This document shows positions 1 to 11,947 of a stretch of 64,000 bases of DNA, in pieces. Numbering within the stretch: the stretch's first letter is position 1; each line of letters begins with the position of its first letter. The notes under the pieces were generated by a model that saw nothing but the letters and a program-made list of their open reading frames with translations, searched no databases and had not been told where the DNA came from. Both the position numbers and the translations under genes were made by a program. This DNA comes from Bugula neritina. Its lineage: Eukaryota; Bryozoa; Gymnolaemata; Cheilostomatida; Bugulidae. The DNA lies in the NCBI GenBank assembly GCA_964035545.1, contig OZ037770.1:960001-1024000 (forward strand). Direction: 5' to 3'.

Positions 1-930
1 TGTTCGACTGGGGTCCACTGCCACGTCACTCCCTTTGCGGTGAGCCGGTTTAACGGCTGGGCTATGCCCGCAAAGTCTGGTATGTGTTGCCTGTATTACC
101 CTACCAGCCTCAAGAAAGCCCGGAGTCCGGTCAAGTCTTGGGGGGTGACCCAGTCTTCTACCGCCCGTACCTTTTCGGGATCCGTTGCCACGCCGTTTCG
201 ACCGACAACGTGCCCCAGGTACTTGACCTCCGGCTGCAATAGAGCGCACTTGGAAGGTTTGAGCTTAAGACCGGCACCTCGGAGTCTCTCGAAAACCTCC
301 TGCAGACGACTGACATGTGTCTCGAAGTCTGGAGAGATTACGATGACATCATCGAGGTAGACCAGCAGTGTCTTCCAATGGAGTCCGCTAAGGACTTGTT
401 CCATCAGCCTCTGGAAGGTGGCTGGGGCGGAGGTTAACCCGAAGGGCAGCACCTTCCACTTCCACAAACCGTCCCGTGTGATAAACGCCGCTTTCTCCTG
501 GGCGTCGGGACTCAGAGGAACCTGCCAATAGCCGCTTAGCAAGTCTAACGTACTGAAGTACTTGCTGCCGGCTAGGGCGTCCAATGACTCGTCAATACGA
601 GGTAGAGGGTAGGCGTCCTGTATGGTTACGCTATTGAGTTTGCGGTAGTCCACACAGAACCGCCAACTGCCGTCTTTCTTCCGGACCAGTACGACTGGCG
701 AGCTCCACGCACTATGGGCGGGCTCTATCAGTCCCCGGTCCAGAAGATCCCGTACTTGTCGGCTAACCTCCTTCTCTTTCTCCGGCCCCAACCTGCGGGT
801 GGGCTGCCGGACAGGGACTGTCCCTGCAGTCAGCGGTATTTCGTGTCTGACAATTCCAGTCAGTCCCACGTCATGCTCTCCGCTGCTGAACACATCACCG
901 TAGTCGCGTAGTAACTCAGTGAGTCAGAGC
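1..930 (-). pseudogene. Ty3/gypsy reverse transcriptase fragment, broken
   Basis: Read on the minus strand this is the reverse transcriptase core of a Ty3/gypsy polyprotein. The conserved blocks appear in order: WSSPVVLVRKKDGSWRFCVDYRKLN, here named only by its ends, then LPFGLTSAPATFQRLM, then the catalytic YLDD box near position 365, then YLGHVV. The open frame runs from about 930 down to a TAA at 96-98, where related elements have a tyrosine codon. Beyond that stop the same frame continues readable as the RT/RNase H connection to the window edge, so the stop is a nonsense mutation and not the true end. Upstream (above 930) the frame closes without protease or gag, so the fragment is 5'-truncated. 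It belongs to a different gypsy lineage from the intact element at 24.8-32.1 kb. It is a dead copy, and more of it probably lies left of the window. Confidence 0.9.
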
Positions 931-1092
931 TGAGCGATAGGTTAGTGAAATACCATAGTAAGAACTCAGTTTGACTTAGAGATTTTTATAATCTCATTGC
1001 AATACGTGTTCTATCTGACTATTCACTACCATAAATCTCTACGAGGTAACTGAATTAGGAGTTGCCAAGCTGTTCAAGCTGACAACACAGCA

Positions 1093-1914
1093 GTGTACTG
1101 TATTTACACTGTTGAAACTTTTTCAGATTACACTCGACCCGCTACAACCAGGGTACGGGATAGAACACTTCCCGCTCCGTATCCAGAGGAGTATGCTAGT
1201 GGTGACCAGCCTGAGCCACTACGCCGCCGTTGGCGGTGGGTGTCTCCACAAACAGAAGAAGAAATAGAAACAGCCTGGGGGTCCAGAGGACGGACGAGAT
1301 GCCAGATCTGTGGTGAAGATTGCGCCTCTCACCGCTCCCTTAAACTACACGTCAATGCTCATCTCCTACTGACATTCAGCCCCTGCGGGTACAATGATGT
1401 GTATCCCTACCCCGTCACCAGACACAGAGCGGCGGGCTGTTTCCCTGGAGAAAACTACGTGGTCGACGCTAAGCTATACCCGGAGTTCCTCACACTTATA
1501 CGACCTCTGGTGAAGAAGGCCATGCTATTAGCCGTTCTGTCCTCGGGGTTCCAACGTGTGTTAGACAACGCCCGCCAACAATCCCCGTTGGTGTCTGACC
1601 GCCCTCAAATCACATACACCCCGGAGGAAACTACATATCCAGAAGAAGGAGAGATCTCCCCTACCCCGGCGAAGAGACGAACCAGGTCCCCCAGTCCACC
1701 CTTGCGCCGCAGACGGACACCGTCCCCCGACCCAGTCAGACTAGCCACAGTAGAAGAACGCCTCCTGCGATTACAAGAAGAATTCACCCAGCTGGCACCA
1801 GATCTACTTAACACTACAACCGGACTCTTCCAGCTAAAGGGATCCGTATGCCGTATGAAACGGAAACTGCGTACATGCCAAGCCAAGCACCGGCGTGCCC
1901 AACAAGGACTCTAG
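1093..1914 (+). CDS. Retroelement-associated ORF with a C2H2-like finger
   Basis: An open frame of 273 codons. Residues around 74-92 have the spacing of a zinc finger (CQICGEDCASHRSLKLHVNAH region: C-x2-C, then H-x3-H), followed by a second cluster of C and H residues. Residues 185-215 are rich in proline, serine and arginine, and the C-terminus is basic and probably helical. A pyrimidine tract ending in TTTTTCAG lies at about 1112-1126 inside the frame. The real product may therefore start at that splice acceptor instead of the first ATG. A purine tract and LTR follow about 270 bp downstream in the same orientation, so the ORF sits where a gypsy element carries an accessory or env gene. The reverse transcriptase fragment to its left is on the opposite strand. 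I do not recognise the family; nucleic-acid binding is only inferred from the finger and the charge. Confidence 0.5.
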   Translation: MYCIYTVETFSDYTRPATTRVRDRTLPAPYPEEYASGDQPEPLRRRWRWVSPQTEEEIETAWGSRGRTRCQICGEDCASHRSLKLHVNAHLLLTFSPCGYNDVYPYPVTRHRAAGCFPGENYVVDAKLYPEFLTLIRPLVKKAMLLAVLSSGFQRVLDNARQQSPLVSDRPQITYTPEETTYPEEGEISPTPAKRRTRSPSPPLRRRRTPSPDPVRLATVEERLLRLQEEFTQLAPDLLNTTTGLFQLKGSVCRMKRKLRTCQAKHRRAQQGL

Positions 1915-2190
1915 TTAGGCTACCCAGAATACTCCACAACTCCACATCTTGTGAGGAACCAAGATCGTGCAAATGCTTAACTGCTAGACAGATTATTCCT
2001 TGTCTAATACCACAGCTAGCTAGTATTCCTCGTCTATCTACAGCTGGCCAATTGTATGCAACGGATCGTTATAATGACTCTGCCTATTATTATGTCTCTT
2101 CCTGTATATTATGTATTATTTTTGTCCACTGATGTACGCAATTACTATTGAATGTTTTTTTTTATATATATATCAGAAAGAGGGCTTTCT

Positions 2191-2487
2191 GCTGGTGGGG
2201 GCGGTGTGGTGGTTCGTGGAACTACCAGCAGCACAACATGTAGGGTCGCGTAATTGACCCGGAACAATGGATAGCCAATTAGCGTAGTTGATAGTTAGCA
2301 GCAATTGTAGTTTCCCGCTGCTAACTCAGTCGAAGCTAGAGTGTGAAATAGATTAGATGTGTAACTTGTTTGGAAATAATGTATCGTGTTTTTATAATGT
2401 ATAGTTGTGTGTAAAATATACTCTTTCACTCGACTTATCCTGGTGCAGTTCTATAGCAGATAAATAGACTCTCTGAATAGCACATCA
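2191..2487 (+). repeat. Polypurine tract and putative 3' LTR
   Basis: The purine-rich run GGTGGGGGCGG at 2194-2204 is directly followed by a sequence that starts TGTGGTGG at 2205 and can be ended at ...ACATCA (2487). This is the arrangement of a plus-strand primer tract and 3' LTR. The 3' boundary is a guess, because the partner LTR and the target duplication are not in the window. Confidence 0.45.
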
Positions 2488-2673
2488 ACCCTAAATCTGA
2501 AAATCTTAACAATATGTGAATTAATAAATAAATACTGAGTGACTGCAGTAGTGTGTGAGTGAATTTTTAATTTGAATCCTAAAATACAAACACTACGGTG
2601 TCTCCATCAGTTTGAAGAAAGTAGGTTATGCAGCCAACATGTTGAAGAAATGAAATCTCTTACGTAACTTTTA

Positions 2674-3067
2674 AGTTGCGTTTATACTTTAAGATTTTTG
2701 GTCAAAATATCAATTTGGCCGGGTTGAAATTTCTCCGAGTTGCATTGCAGTGTAAAAGCCACTCGTTGAAATTTTTGTACTGTGATAACTTAATCGGCCA
2801 ATTTTAGAATAGGAGTAATAACTCCTTGGTTATAATTATATAGCCTACGCCTTCTCAATTATCGCTTTTATGCTTTCCGCTTCACTAATTCACGACGTTT
2901 ACAAAGGGCACCAAATAGCTATTATGCGAGTCAAATTTCAATTTCAGAAAGTGAGCAACCGCATCAATATGATTTCAACGAGTTTCAGTTTGACTATAAA
3001 GGGGTACCCGGACAAGCATTATTAACTTAAACTCGGTACTTTTTACAGCAGAGGTATAAACGCAACT
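2674..3067. mobile_element. MITE with AGTTGCGTTTATAC terminal inverted repeats (copy 1)
   Basis: The ends are the inverted repeats AGTTGCGTTTATAC and GTATAAACGCAACT, flanked on both sides by TTA (2671-2673 and 3068-3070). The 394-bp body has no coding frame. The matching position downstream of the paralogous gene (around 32176) reads straight through with a single TTA, so the target duplication is TTA. A 3-bp TWA duplication is typical of PIF/Harbinger transposons, so this is probably a non-autonomous member of that group. Confidence 0.85.
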
Positions 3068-3591
3068 TTAGACATCTATATGCAGTTTGTATGTTCTTGA
3101 GATATATTATATTTAGTAATTTATGTACAGAAATTCCACAAAAAGTACAAACAGTACTATTTACACTGTAAAGCCATTATAAGATAATCAATAGGAAAAC
3201 CAACATACAATTATATACACAATAAAATACAGAAAGTGTTGCCATAGTTTCAGGAAATAAAAGAAAAGATGAGAAAATGACACAAAGGCTGTAGCATGGC
3301 TATTTTATGAACAAGAAATGTATATCCATACAAACTTAGTATATGCAAGTAATATATAATAAGTATAAAAGTAGAAGACAAAGGAGTGATAACTATTAGA
3401 AAAAAAGACTTTGAATAATATATTTGATTATATACAGCATTTTCCAACACAAACTCAACAAAACGACTAAAAATGTATAAAATGTTGAAACTATAAAGAA
3501 GAAAGCAAGAGAAATGCAGCTGAAAGTCATTTAAACATACAGACTGTTTAACTGAGAATATAGAATACTAAATACTAGAAGTACAGTAAGT

Positions 3592-6500
3592 CTATATATC
3601 TATATACAGAGTAAGAGTTGAATATAAACCAAGAATCATGTGTGTAATGTCTGTATACAGTCCAGTGAGTTCAGGAGTTATGTTATCTCTGTCAACTAGA
3701 ACACTTTCTACAAGATCTAAAGCTAACTCAGAGTGTTCTATAGCCTGTGAAACATGACCCAGATGTAAGAGCAAGTAGGAGATGTACAAATGAACCTGAG
3801 CTAGAGATTTAATCTTCCAGTTGGAGGAAGAAAGTGACTCATAGTAACAGAGAGCTGAATATAAATATTTCCAACACTTCCTGTACTGATGTAAGTGGAG
3901 ACAACACTGTCCTAAGAGCTGACAGAGATTAGCCCGAGTATCCTTACAGTAGTCAGTAGGTGAATGTTTGAGAGCGAGTAGTAGGAGACCCTTAGCGTGT
4001 TTGTAGTCTGATGATGAGAATAGAGTCTGAGAGAGACTGACTAACACAGCTGTATATAGAGGGAAATGAGCAGTATTACACCTATCTATCAGTACCAGGG
4101 CCATGTTATAGCAGTGTACTGAGTGTGTATATTGACCTGTGTTATGATACAGTCTACCCAGTTTATGGTAGGTGTCTGCTATATGTATGTGAGTGGTATT
4201 GTCACCATGTATAGCTTTAGTCATGTCTAGAGACAAGGTGAGATAGTGTAGTGACTTTGTATATTCACCTGTATCTGTGTACACATCAGAAATACCTCTA
4301 TAACTTTCAGCAACGTTATTATGGTTGGTTCCTTCACCATAGACTGCTTTAAACATGTCTATACATTTGGTATAGTAGAGGAGGGATGAGGTGTAGTCTG
4401 AGAGTTTGTGATGAACTGAGGCTAAGTTACAATAACTACCAGCAATGCTTGCATGCACTGCATCACTGCCATAGACAGCTTGTTTCATTTCTAGACTCTT
4501 CCTATAGTACTCTAGTGCCTTGCTATATTCACCCATGTTACTATACACATAGCCAATATTGTTATAACTACTAGCAATGTTTGCACGGACTGCATCACTG
4601 CCATGGACAGCTTGTTTCATCTCTAGACTCTTCCTATAGTACTCTAGTGCCTTGCTATATTCACCCATGTTACTATACACACCACCAATATTGTTATAAC
4701 TACCAGCAATGCCTGCATGCACTGCATCACTGCCATAGACAGCTTGTTTCATTTCTAGACTCTTCCTATAGTACTCCAGTGCCTTGCTATATTCACCCAT
4801 GTCACTATACACAACACCAATATTGTGATAACTACTAGCAATGTTTGTATGCACTGCATCACTGCCATAGACAGCTAGCTGCATCTCTAGACCCTTCCTA
4901 TAGTACTCTAGTGCCTTGCTATACTCACCCATGTTACTATACACATAACCAATATTGTTATAACTACTAGCAATGTTTGCATGCACTGCATCACTGTCAT
5001 AGACAGCTTGTCTCATCTCTAGACCCTTCCTATAGTGTTCTAGTGCCTTGCTATATTCACCCATGTTACTATACACAATACCAATATTGTTATAACTACT
5101 AGCAATGTCTGCATGCACTGCATCACTGCCATAGACATCTCTGAACATTTCACACGCTTTATTGAGATACAGCAAAGACTGCTCATATAGACACATATCT
5201 CTATAGACATTACCAACTCTCATGTAACAAGAAGCAACAACAGGACTAGCACTGTTCACCTCTCCACTAGCTCTCTCAATATTCAACATCATAGCCTCTG
5301 CACTCAGTTCTACAGACAACTTTCCCATCTCACCATGGAGTTGAGAAAACGATGGAATACCATCAATACTACTCATAACTTCTTTGGTTAGTTCTAGAGA
5401 CTTTGTGTGATATTCTAATGCAAGTTCTGTCTGCCCCATTTCACTATAAACTCTACCATATGCAGAGTTTATATCTGCCATATCTATGTGGGTGGTCTCT
5501 ACTTTAGACTCTATCATACTGAGAGCTAAATCGAGATATGACAGAGCCGAGTCATATTCACCCTTACAGCAATAAAGAAGACCAATTTCTACTAACAGAG
5601 AAGCTTTCTCATGCTCATTAATCTTCAAACGATCAAATAAATTTTCTACACTTTGATACATTTCAAACGATGAACTATAATCACCCATTTTTGCATGCAC
5701 AGCTGCAACTCTCTGATAACACTGGGCAACATCAACATGATCTGAGCAGTACAACCTTTTTGTCATAGCTAAAACTCTGTTATAGAAATCTAAGGAGATG
5801 TCATATTTTGCAGCTTTTTCATAGAGTTGACCAAAACCACTCAGTAGAAGGGCAATGTCTGGGTGGTTAGTCTGGTCAGTGTGAACTTCTCTCAACTTAT
5901 CTAAATGGTGAGTCAAGTATTCAACACCTTTATCATGTTCACCTCTTTCTGACTGCACTAAAGCAAGAGAAACTATCAAATCCACGTAATGGCTGCCAAA
6001 TTGCTGCCCTGACCTTTGGGAATATAAACTCTCAAAAAGTGTGAGTGCTGCATTTGCCAACTCTTCAGCTTGCACATAATGTTTTACATTCTCATAAGCT
6101 TTGCTAGTCACTCTTAAAGCTTGTGCAACAATTTCAAACAACTCTCTGTCTTCAGCTGAATTATGAGTGTGTTTAGCCTGATCTCTCACAAATCTGTACA
6201 AAGTTTGACTACTCTTTAGTTTGTACTTTGATCTGATGGTAGACAAGACTTCACCAATCAAGGAGAAGGCCTCATGGTAATTATGAATCTGATTGGCTGA
6301 GTCAGCTGCTAACACTTTCCATTTCAACCTATCAGAATCTACACAGTTTTCTGCTAACCAAGTAAAATATTTCAAACAACTACCATATTTTCTGGAGGAG
6401 TGCAAGAGATATGCAGCCATTTCAATGTATTTGAATGGAGCAGCGGAAACATTAACTTCCTGTTTACAATATTGAGATGTAACTGAGGGATCTGAATCAC

Positions 6501-8367
6501 TTGAACAGCGGATAGTTTCACTGAAATCTTTAGGATTTTTATCAAAGATGTCTGCACAACAATTTGCTTTAACAGTTTGAATAGATTGCTCAAAATCTCC
6601 ACAAAAGAATTCAACCTCCATTTTTAAAGTAAAACCTGGGTCATCTAAACCAACTTGGTTCACTAGTTCTCTCAATACAGTCAGGCTACTCCATTCACTC
6701 TGACAATCAACATTATCTAAGTTTCTCTGAACAGATTTCTTTACAGGAACAATCAAAAAAGCTAATATAACAAACATGTCTCTAGATAAATGATAAATTC
6801 CTTTGATGTGACATTCGGTCGGAGGATATAAAGAGAGATGATCTTTTTGAGTTTCTGATTGTAGGTATGCAGTTGTTCTGATGTATATGACCAGAGCTGT
6901 TATCAAGTTTAATTTAAACATTTGTTTTTTAGTCACAATGTTCTGCTCTTTCAAATAGAATGTTATAGACCAAGGAGTCAGTTTATCTAAAGCAATCAAC
7001 AGTCTCAGGTGGTCAACTAACAGTGTTGGATATCGAAAAATATCACTTTTAACTTTGAGTTTTGTATTGTCAGGAGGTCCAAATGATTTGAATGTTGGTA
7101 AAAAATTGTACGATTTCACATCTGTTTTCAATAACTTCAAATGTTTTTTTATTACAACTGAATTGTTCACATTTTCTGTTAAAATAGTTTGAAGGTTCTC
7201 AAGAGTCTTGTCGAACAGTATTTCACCATTTTCATATGCACAGATCATGACAATAGAAGATAACAGATCAGCTATATCTGCTATATCACCAGCTGGTGAA
7301 GTCAGTGTCTCAGAGTATAGTTCAGTCAACTGTTCTACAGTCAATATCAAACCTCTGCTACCATCTCCTTTCCCGGTTGGAATGTTTCCAGCATTTGTGG
7401 ATATTCCATCAATACGGAACCCTACAGTAGCACTATCTGTGTATGATTTGCCTATTTCAGAAATATTAAAGCCCTTCAATGGTGATTCCCCCATATTACC
7501 AATTCTAAAGTAGCTATCAACTGCTAGTTTAGTAAAGTAGTCAATATGAGAGTCTGACTCAACGACAAAGGCATACTCTAGGTCAGAATATGGAGTGGCT
7601 GTACCACGAGCAACAGAACCAAGACCAATCACAGCAAAGGAACAGGGAATATTTAGACCTGATGTACTCAAAGTATCAACACTGGATTGTATGAATTTAC
7701 TACAGGTTGATATAAAGCTATCACTGCACTTTTTACTTAGTTCAAATACAGAGTTACTAAACTCAGTGAGTGCATCTTTTGCTACAGATAAGTTATCAAG
7801 TTTCAAGTTACTTGTGTCAATAGAGCTGAAGTCAGTTTTTGTCTCAGTTCTGTAGTCCTCCAGCACTTTGAGATGTTTCTTTGTCAATTCCTGATGTTCC
7901 TCATAGCTGAGTGGATGTCTTCCTTCATACCAACAGTCTTCTATCTGGTAGACTCTCCTCTGTCTCTCCTCACTGAACTCTAGAGCCAGACATCTGTTAG
8001 CTAGTCCATGAGCCTATAGATAAAAAAGAAAATACAGTTTTTTCAAGCTGAGCAAAATCCAGTCCTCATTCGGATTAATAAAATGTAGTTCCTATAAACT
8101 CATTAGAAAAATACACATGTCTTTGTCTTCAGCTGCAGTCTTCAACTTCAACAACATACATGCTTTTCTGTATTTAGTTTTAAACCTTCTATGAACATTC
8201 TATGTTATGTCATATATCATGTTTATGACATCTACACCACTCGTTGAATCAAATAGTATAGTAATTGCTACCTGCAGATGGTGCACCCAGTTTCTACTAG
8301 ACCCCGCCTTCTTTTGGTATTTTACGGTCAGTTCATCTAACTTTAATATGTCTTTGTAGTCCTCCAT
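3592..8367 (-). CDS. Nucleotidyltransferase-TPR protein, copy 1
   Basis: Two exons. Exon 1 is 8272-8367 (32 codons from the ATG, donor CAG/GTAGCA). Exon 2 is 3592-8013 (acceptor TATAG/GCTCAT). Together they give about 1505 residues; the first ATG inside exon 2 (7887) is not the start. Residues around 160-178 read GLGSVARGTATPYSDLEY, which fits the nucleotidyltransferase signature hG[GS]-x(9-13)-Dh[DE]h of the GlnD/DUF294-like fold. A later FRIDG strand could supply the third acidic residue. The middle is helical with degenerate TPRs. From about residue 990 there are five nearly identical 44-residue TPRs (GEYSKALEYYRK core), then a diverged sixth and more TPRs of the kinesin-light-chain/NPHP3 type. 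No membrane segment or signal peptide is seen. The role is unknown: nucleotide transfer by the N-terminus and protein binding by the repeats are inferred. The paralogue is at 32.7-39.2 kb. Confidence 0.85.
4350..5145 (-). repeat. In-gene tandem array of 132-bp TPR units (copy 1)
   Basis: Five units of 132 bp (44 codons) with very few differences, followed by one diverged unit. The near identity at DNA level, synonymous sites included, shows recent duplication or gene conversion within the exon. The paralogue has about 17 such units. Confidence 0.9.
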
Positions 8368-11288
8368 GTTGTGGTATCAACCACATCTGATACTATTAAA
8401 TAGAACATAACATAGCTGTTAGCTTACACAATAGACTTGTATATCTTCTACACCTATGATAAGTCATGTGATACCAGATATTAACATATGTATTAGTGAT
8501 GAAATAAAGATGATCAACACAAAACATATGTGTATTCAATAGTTGAGTGACACATTTTAATACATTCAATACTAAATCTATATACAACATACTATCGCAT
8601 TCAGATATATTCACTGTAATGTTGCAAAGTGCTATAAGTAATATTATCAATCTCCTACATATATGATTAGGTACTTGGGAAACTCACATACAACTTAGAA
8701 ATATGTTTTACCTACTTATATATATCACTTTAACTTTCAACTCTCTACACAAGAAGTTGGAACTTTGGTATAGCCCAGGAACAGACTGCTTCTAGCCAGT
8801 AGGGGGAGTGTTGAGAAGTCCCGTATATCTGCCAGTTTATAAACTGAATAGAAAACAATAATTTAAGTAACTATGATCAACTATATAGACTCTTGTTATG
8901 AAGATAAGACCTCTTATAATTTATCCACTTGAGATAATTTCTTGAGCTGTTCAAACACATTTTATATCTTTAAAATAGCCTAGTTCCAAAACAGAGTTAG
9001 TAGTTGGAGGTGTTTGAAGTAGCCCCTGCTTTTTCAGATTAATAGTATTAAGAACTACTTGCATGTATATTATTAAGTCACCAAGTAGATAACATATGGG
9101 AGGTAAAGTAAACAACTGGTAAGTACCAGGTATAATAAAGTAGGACATGGCACTGATATTTACAACAGAAAGCTGAGCATATTGTTGTTAATTAGTTAGT
9201 AAATCATTAAACCATACATGGTTATATATACCTAGTGTACTCATTGTTATATAGTATGAAGTTATAGAGTTACAACTCCTAATAGTAAAACACAATATTA
9301 TTCTATAATGCATTTCTTTAAAAAATATCATTATTGCACTATTGTATTTGGGTCATTTTACTTAATTTAGTACACACTGGATATCTTTAGTTTTTGGCTA
9401 TTTTTCACAATTTAGCTGGTAATGAACATGGTTTTTGGCCAAAACTAGTAAAACAGTAATAAATACACCTAAATAATCAAATTTATTTTTAATTTTGCTT
9501 CATTTCCCATGTGTTTCCCTCATTATTCAGCTAGTTTTGGTTACGGACCGTTACAGTTTTTTCGCAATGTCAGCACATATAGAATATTAAGTGCATATGA
9601 CAATGACCTGTGCTTTAATGTTGGGGAATCCCCTCCCAGCTTTTTCTGTTATGCGTAGTTAAAACCAGCACATAAAAATACCAAAATACCAAAATACCAA
9701 AAATACCACCATTTTCAACAAAATTCTTTATTACTTCACACAGTTCAAAGGCAGTTAGTTTTATGTCTTATTAGCTGATATATAGGTTAAGTTAAATTAT
9801 CATAATAGAAAGAGTTTCTGTGTAACAACTTAACAACGTTAGCATATAATATTACCTTCTCAGCTGAATCTGTAGTCTTACATCATCTGAGTACAACTAC
9901 CAATAAGAAGGAAACTGTAGGGAAGGGAATTATTGATCTATACTTCTGTTTACACCTCACAGGCTCAGTCCTGTATAAGTAGAAATATATATAAATAGAC
10001 TTGATTAAATCAATTGATGAATAAAATACCGTCATATTATTGAATTCATATAAATACATATACAGGTTATAAATCATACTTAGGAGAAAAGTGGGTGTAT
10101 TGTACTTACTTATACCTTCTGTTGGCACTGAATACATGTAAGCTGTGTCCTTTCTATTAACTAGTTTATCAATGTGAATCTATTCAGTAATAGGAAGAGT
10201 TTATATAAAGAGACAGCTAGCTGAGTCAGTCTCTTTTAGTACCTTGGACTGAGTTCTGTAGACTAAAATATAAATTTTACCCGCATATTCTCAAATGTTA
10301 TAGTTTACAAATTCACTTTATGCAAGATGGTAAATTATTCAACTCATAACGCTAATTTCAACATTAGAACACAATGTGTCGAACAAATATTTACAATATA
10401 ATACTTTACTGAAGCTGTAGCTAGTGCAAATTATATTTTTATTTAATCAGTTTAAATTATCAAACTACGAGAGGCTATACATATATCTTGTGTATTGACT
10501 TGCAGCCCACAAGACATGAGACATATTGCATTGTAATTAAGATATATAAACATATGCAATAAGTTCAAAAGATTTTAATATCAATGTTCAATGGCAATCA
10601 TAATATAAAACACAATTAAAGTTGCTTGTGGTGAATAGAAAGCAAGTCCTAATCTTCAACAACACAGATCTATCAGATTAACTGTTTTCAGGTTTAAAAA
10701 TTCAGTGCTAATGAATCGGTAATTGTGATGGTGTTCAACGGCATATAGTAAAAGAAGAAAATCAATCAGCCTAATAGTTATTAGTATTTACTTACCAATT
10801 AAAAGTGGAATTCGAGCAGTATTACTCAAAAATATTGTTATTGCCTGCTGTCTCTGAGCCGTATGCAGTAACGTTTCAGAGGGCGTAAACGTCTGCTGAT
10901 AACGTCGGTGGGCGTGAATGTCAAGGTCAAATTTTGTTTTAGCCCCTCCTTCTTCCTCCACCGTCTCCAGCTTTGTTCAAATAGCGTTCGTTTTAAAGCT
11001 ACGCCATCAGCGAGCGTAATACCGCTGTTTCGTTATCGCTTCCTGTATAAATTTGTTTTGTTTCTAACTGAATAGAATGTTCTTGTTTTCTTCGGTTACT
11101 AATGCTTATATGAAACGTGTATTGCCTTGTAATATTAACTATGCTTTGTAATTAAATAATCATTCTTAAGTACTAGATCACAAAAATAAACCTAGTAATT
11201 ATATTTGATTTACTATTACTATTAGCGTCTCTATCATCATCATGATTACTCGTAGTCGACGAGTACGACTAAGTCGTACTCGTAGTAC
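8368..11288. other. Non-coding interval upstream of copy 1
   Basis: I see no convincing exon. The start is the 5' flank of the nucleotidyltransferase-TPR gene. Around 8820-8850 is a diverged version of a motif (TTTGCCAGTTCAACCAA type) that recurs at 39551, 40047 and 43500, possibly an untranslated exon or promoter remnant. A diverged dispersed repeat covers 9350-9680. A more GC-rich stretch with several CG steps at 10840-11040 could be a promoter, but no gene start is visible beside it. An 11-bp-arm palindrome (CGAGTACGACT...) lies just before the LTR element at about 11259-11281. Confidence 0.5.
9350..9680 (+). repeat. Dispersed repeat, decayed copy of the 42.6-kb TIR element
   Basis: The start (GGGTCATTTTACTTAATTT) and several internal blocks, including the stretch around TTTAATGTTGGGGAATCCCC, match the reverse complement of 42590-43048. 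The far end is not recognisable here, so the copy is truncated or decayed. Confidence 0.6.
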
Positions 11289-11927
11289 TGTTGTAGTGGA
11301 ATTATGGACTTTAGGTTTATTCATTTCCCACTGAGTCATTCTACATTCTCATTTCCTAACGCCCAGCTAAACCCCACATTGATATTAACTTTTCATTGTT
11401 ATACGGATTAGAGAGAACTAATGCCATCACAATAGCCCATCTGTTTCCTACTGTCTGTAACATGTACTAATTTCGTTACAATTATAATTACATTTTCGCT
11501 TTGAAGTCAGTTCCTATACGTCAAACACCCTGATCCTGCAGCTTCTTGGCTCTATCCTTATATGGAAATGCAGCCACCCTTGTAAACGCAGTAGCCTATC
11601 CTGAAGCAGCTGACGTGGACCAACCGGCAGGAAACCTAAGTATTACAGCCACCCTTGTAATACTTCAACCTATCCTGAAGCAGCTGACGTGGAGCTAACC
11701 GGCAAGAAGTATCTTGTTACACCCAACAGCTATCTGAAGTCACTCCTCTGTAAGACCCAGCTTCAGGTAGACGTACCAGGAACGAGAGGAGTCACCAACA
11801 ATCTACAAGGTAATTACCATAAAGTATATGCATATAATACTGTTATAGTAAATCACTAAGGCTTAGCCATATTAGTAACAGCTGTACAGTAAGTTGTAGC
11901 GGGATACCACAAGTTCCCGTTATAACA
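11289..11927 (+). repeat. 5' LTR of the gag-env element
   Basis: This is 639 bp and the same as the 3' copy by eye. It contains two imperfect tandem units about 75 bp apart (from 11571 and 11646) sharing CAGCCACCCTTGTAA and the block around GAAGCAGCTGACGTGGA. A plausible splice donor, ACAAG/GTAATT, lies near 11808 and could serve a spliced transcript. Confidence 0.92.
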
Positions 11928-11929
11928 TT

Positions 11930-11947
11930 TGGTGGAGGTGCCATTTC
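11930..11947 (+). promoter_or_regulatory. Candidate primer-binding site
   Basis: TGGTGGAGGTGCCATTTC begins two bases after the 5' LTR. The leading TGG would pair with the CCA end of a tRNA, as in most LTR elements. I could not assign the tRNA. Confidence 0.5.

Noticed and set aside
4386-4838. Plus-strand frames with HPCYYTH-type repeats inside copy 1
   Set aside because: They are antisense shadows of the 132-bp TPR units; the minus-strand frame is far longer and has protein-like conservation. The same holds for 34270-34461 and 35194-35385.
10840-11040. CpG-richer promoter for a new gene
   Set aside because: More GC than its surroundings, but no start codon, exon or conserved element could be linked to it.
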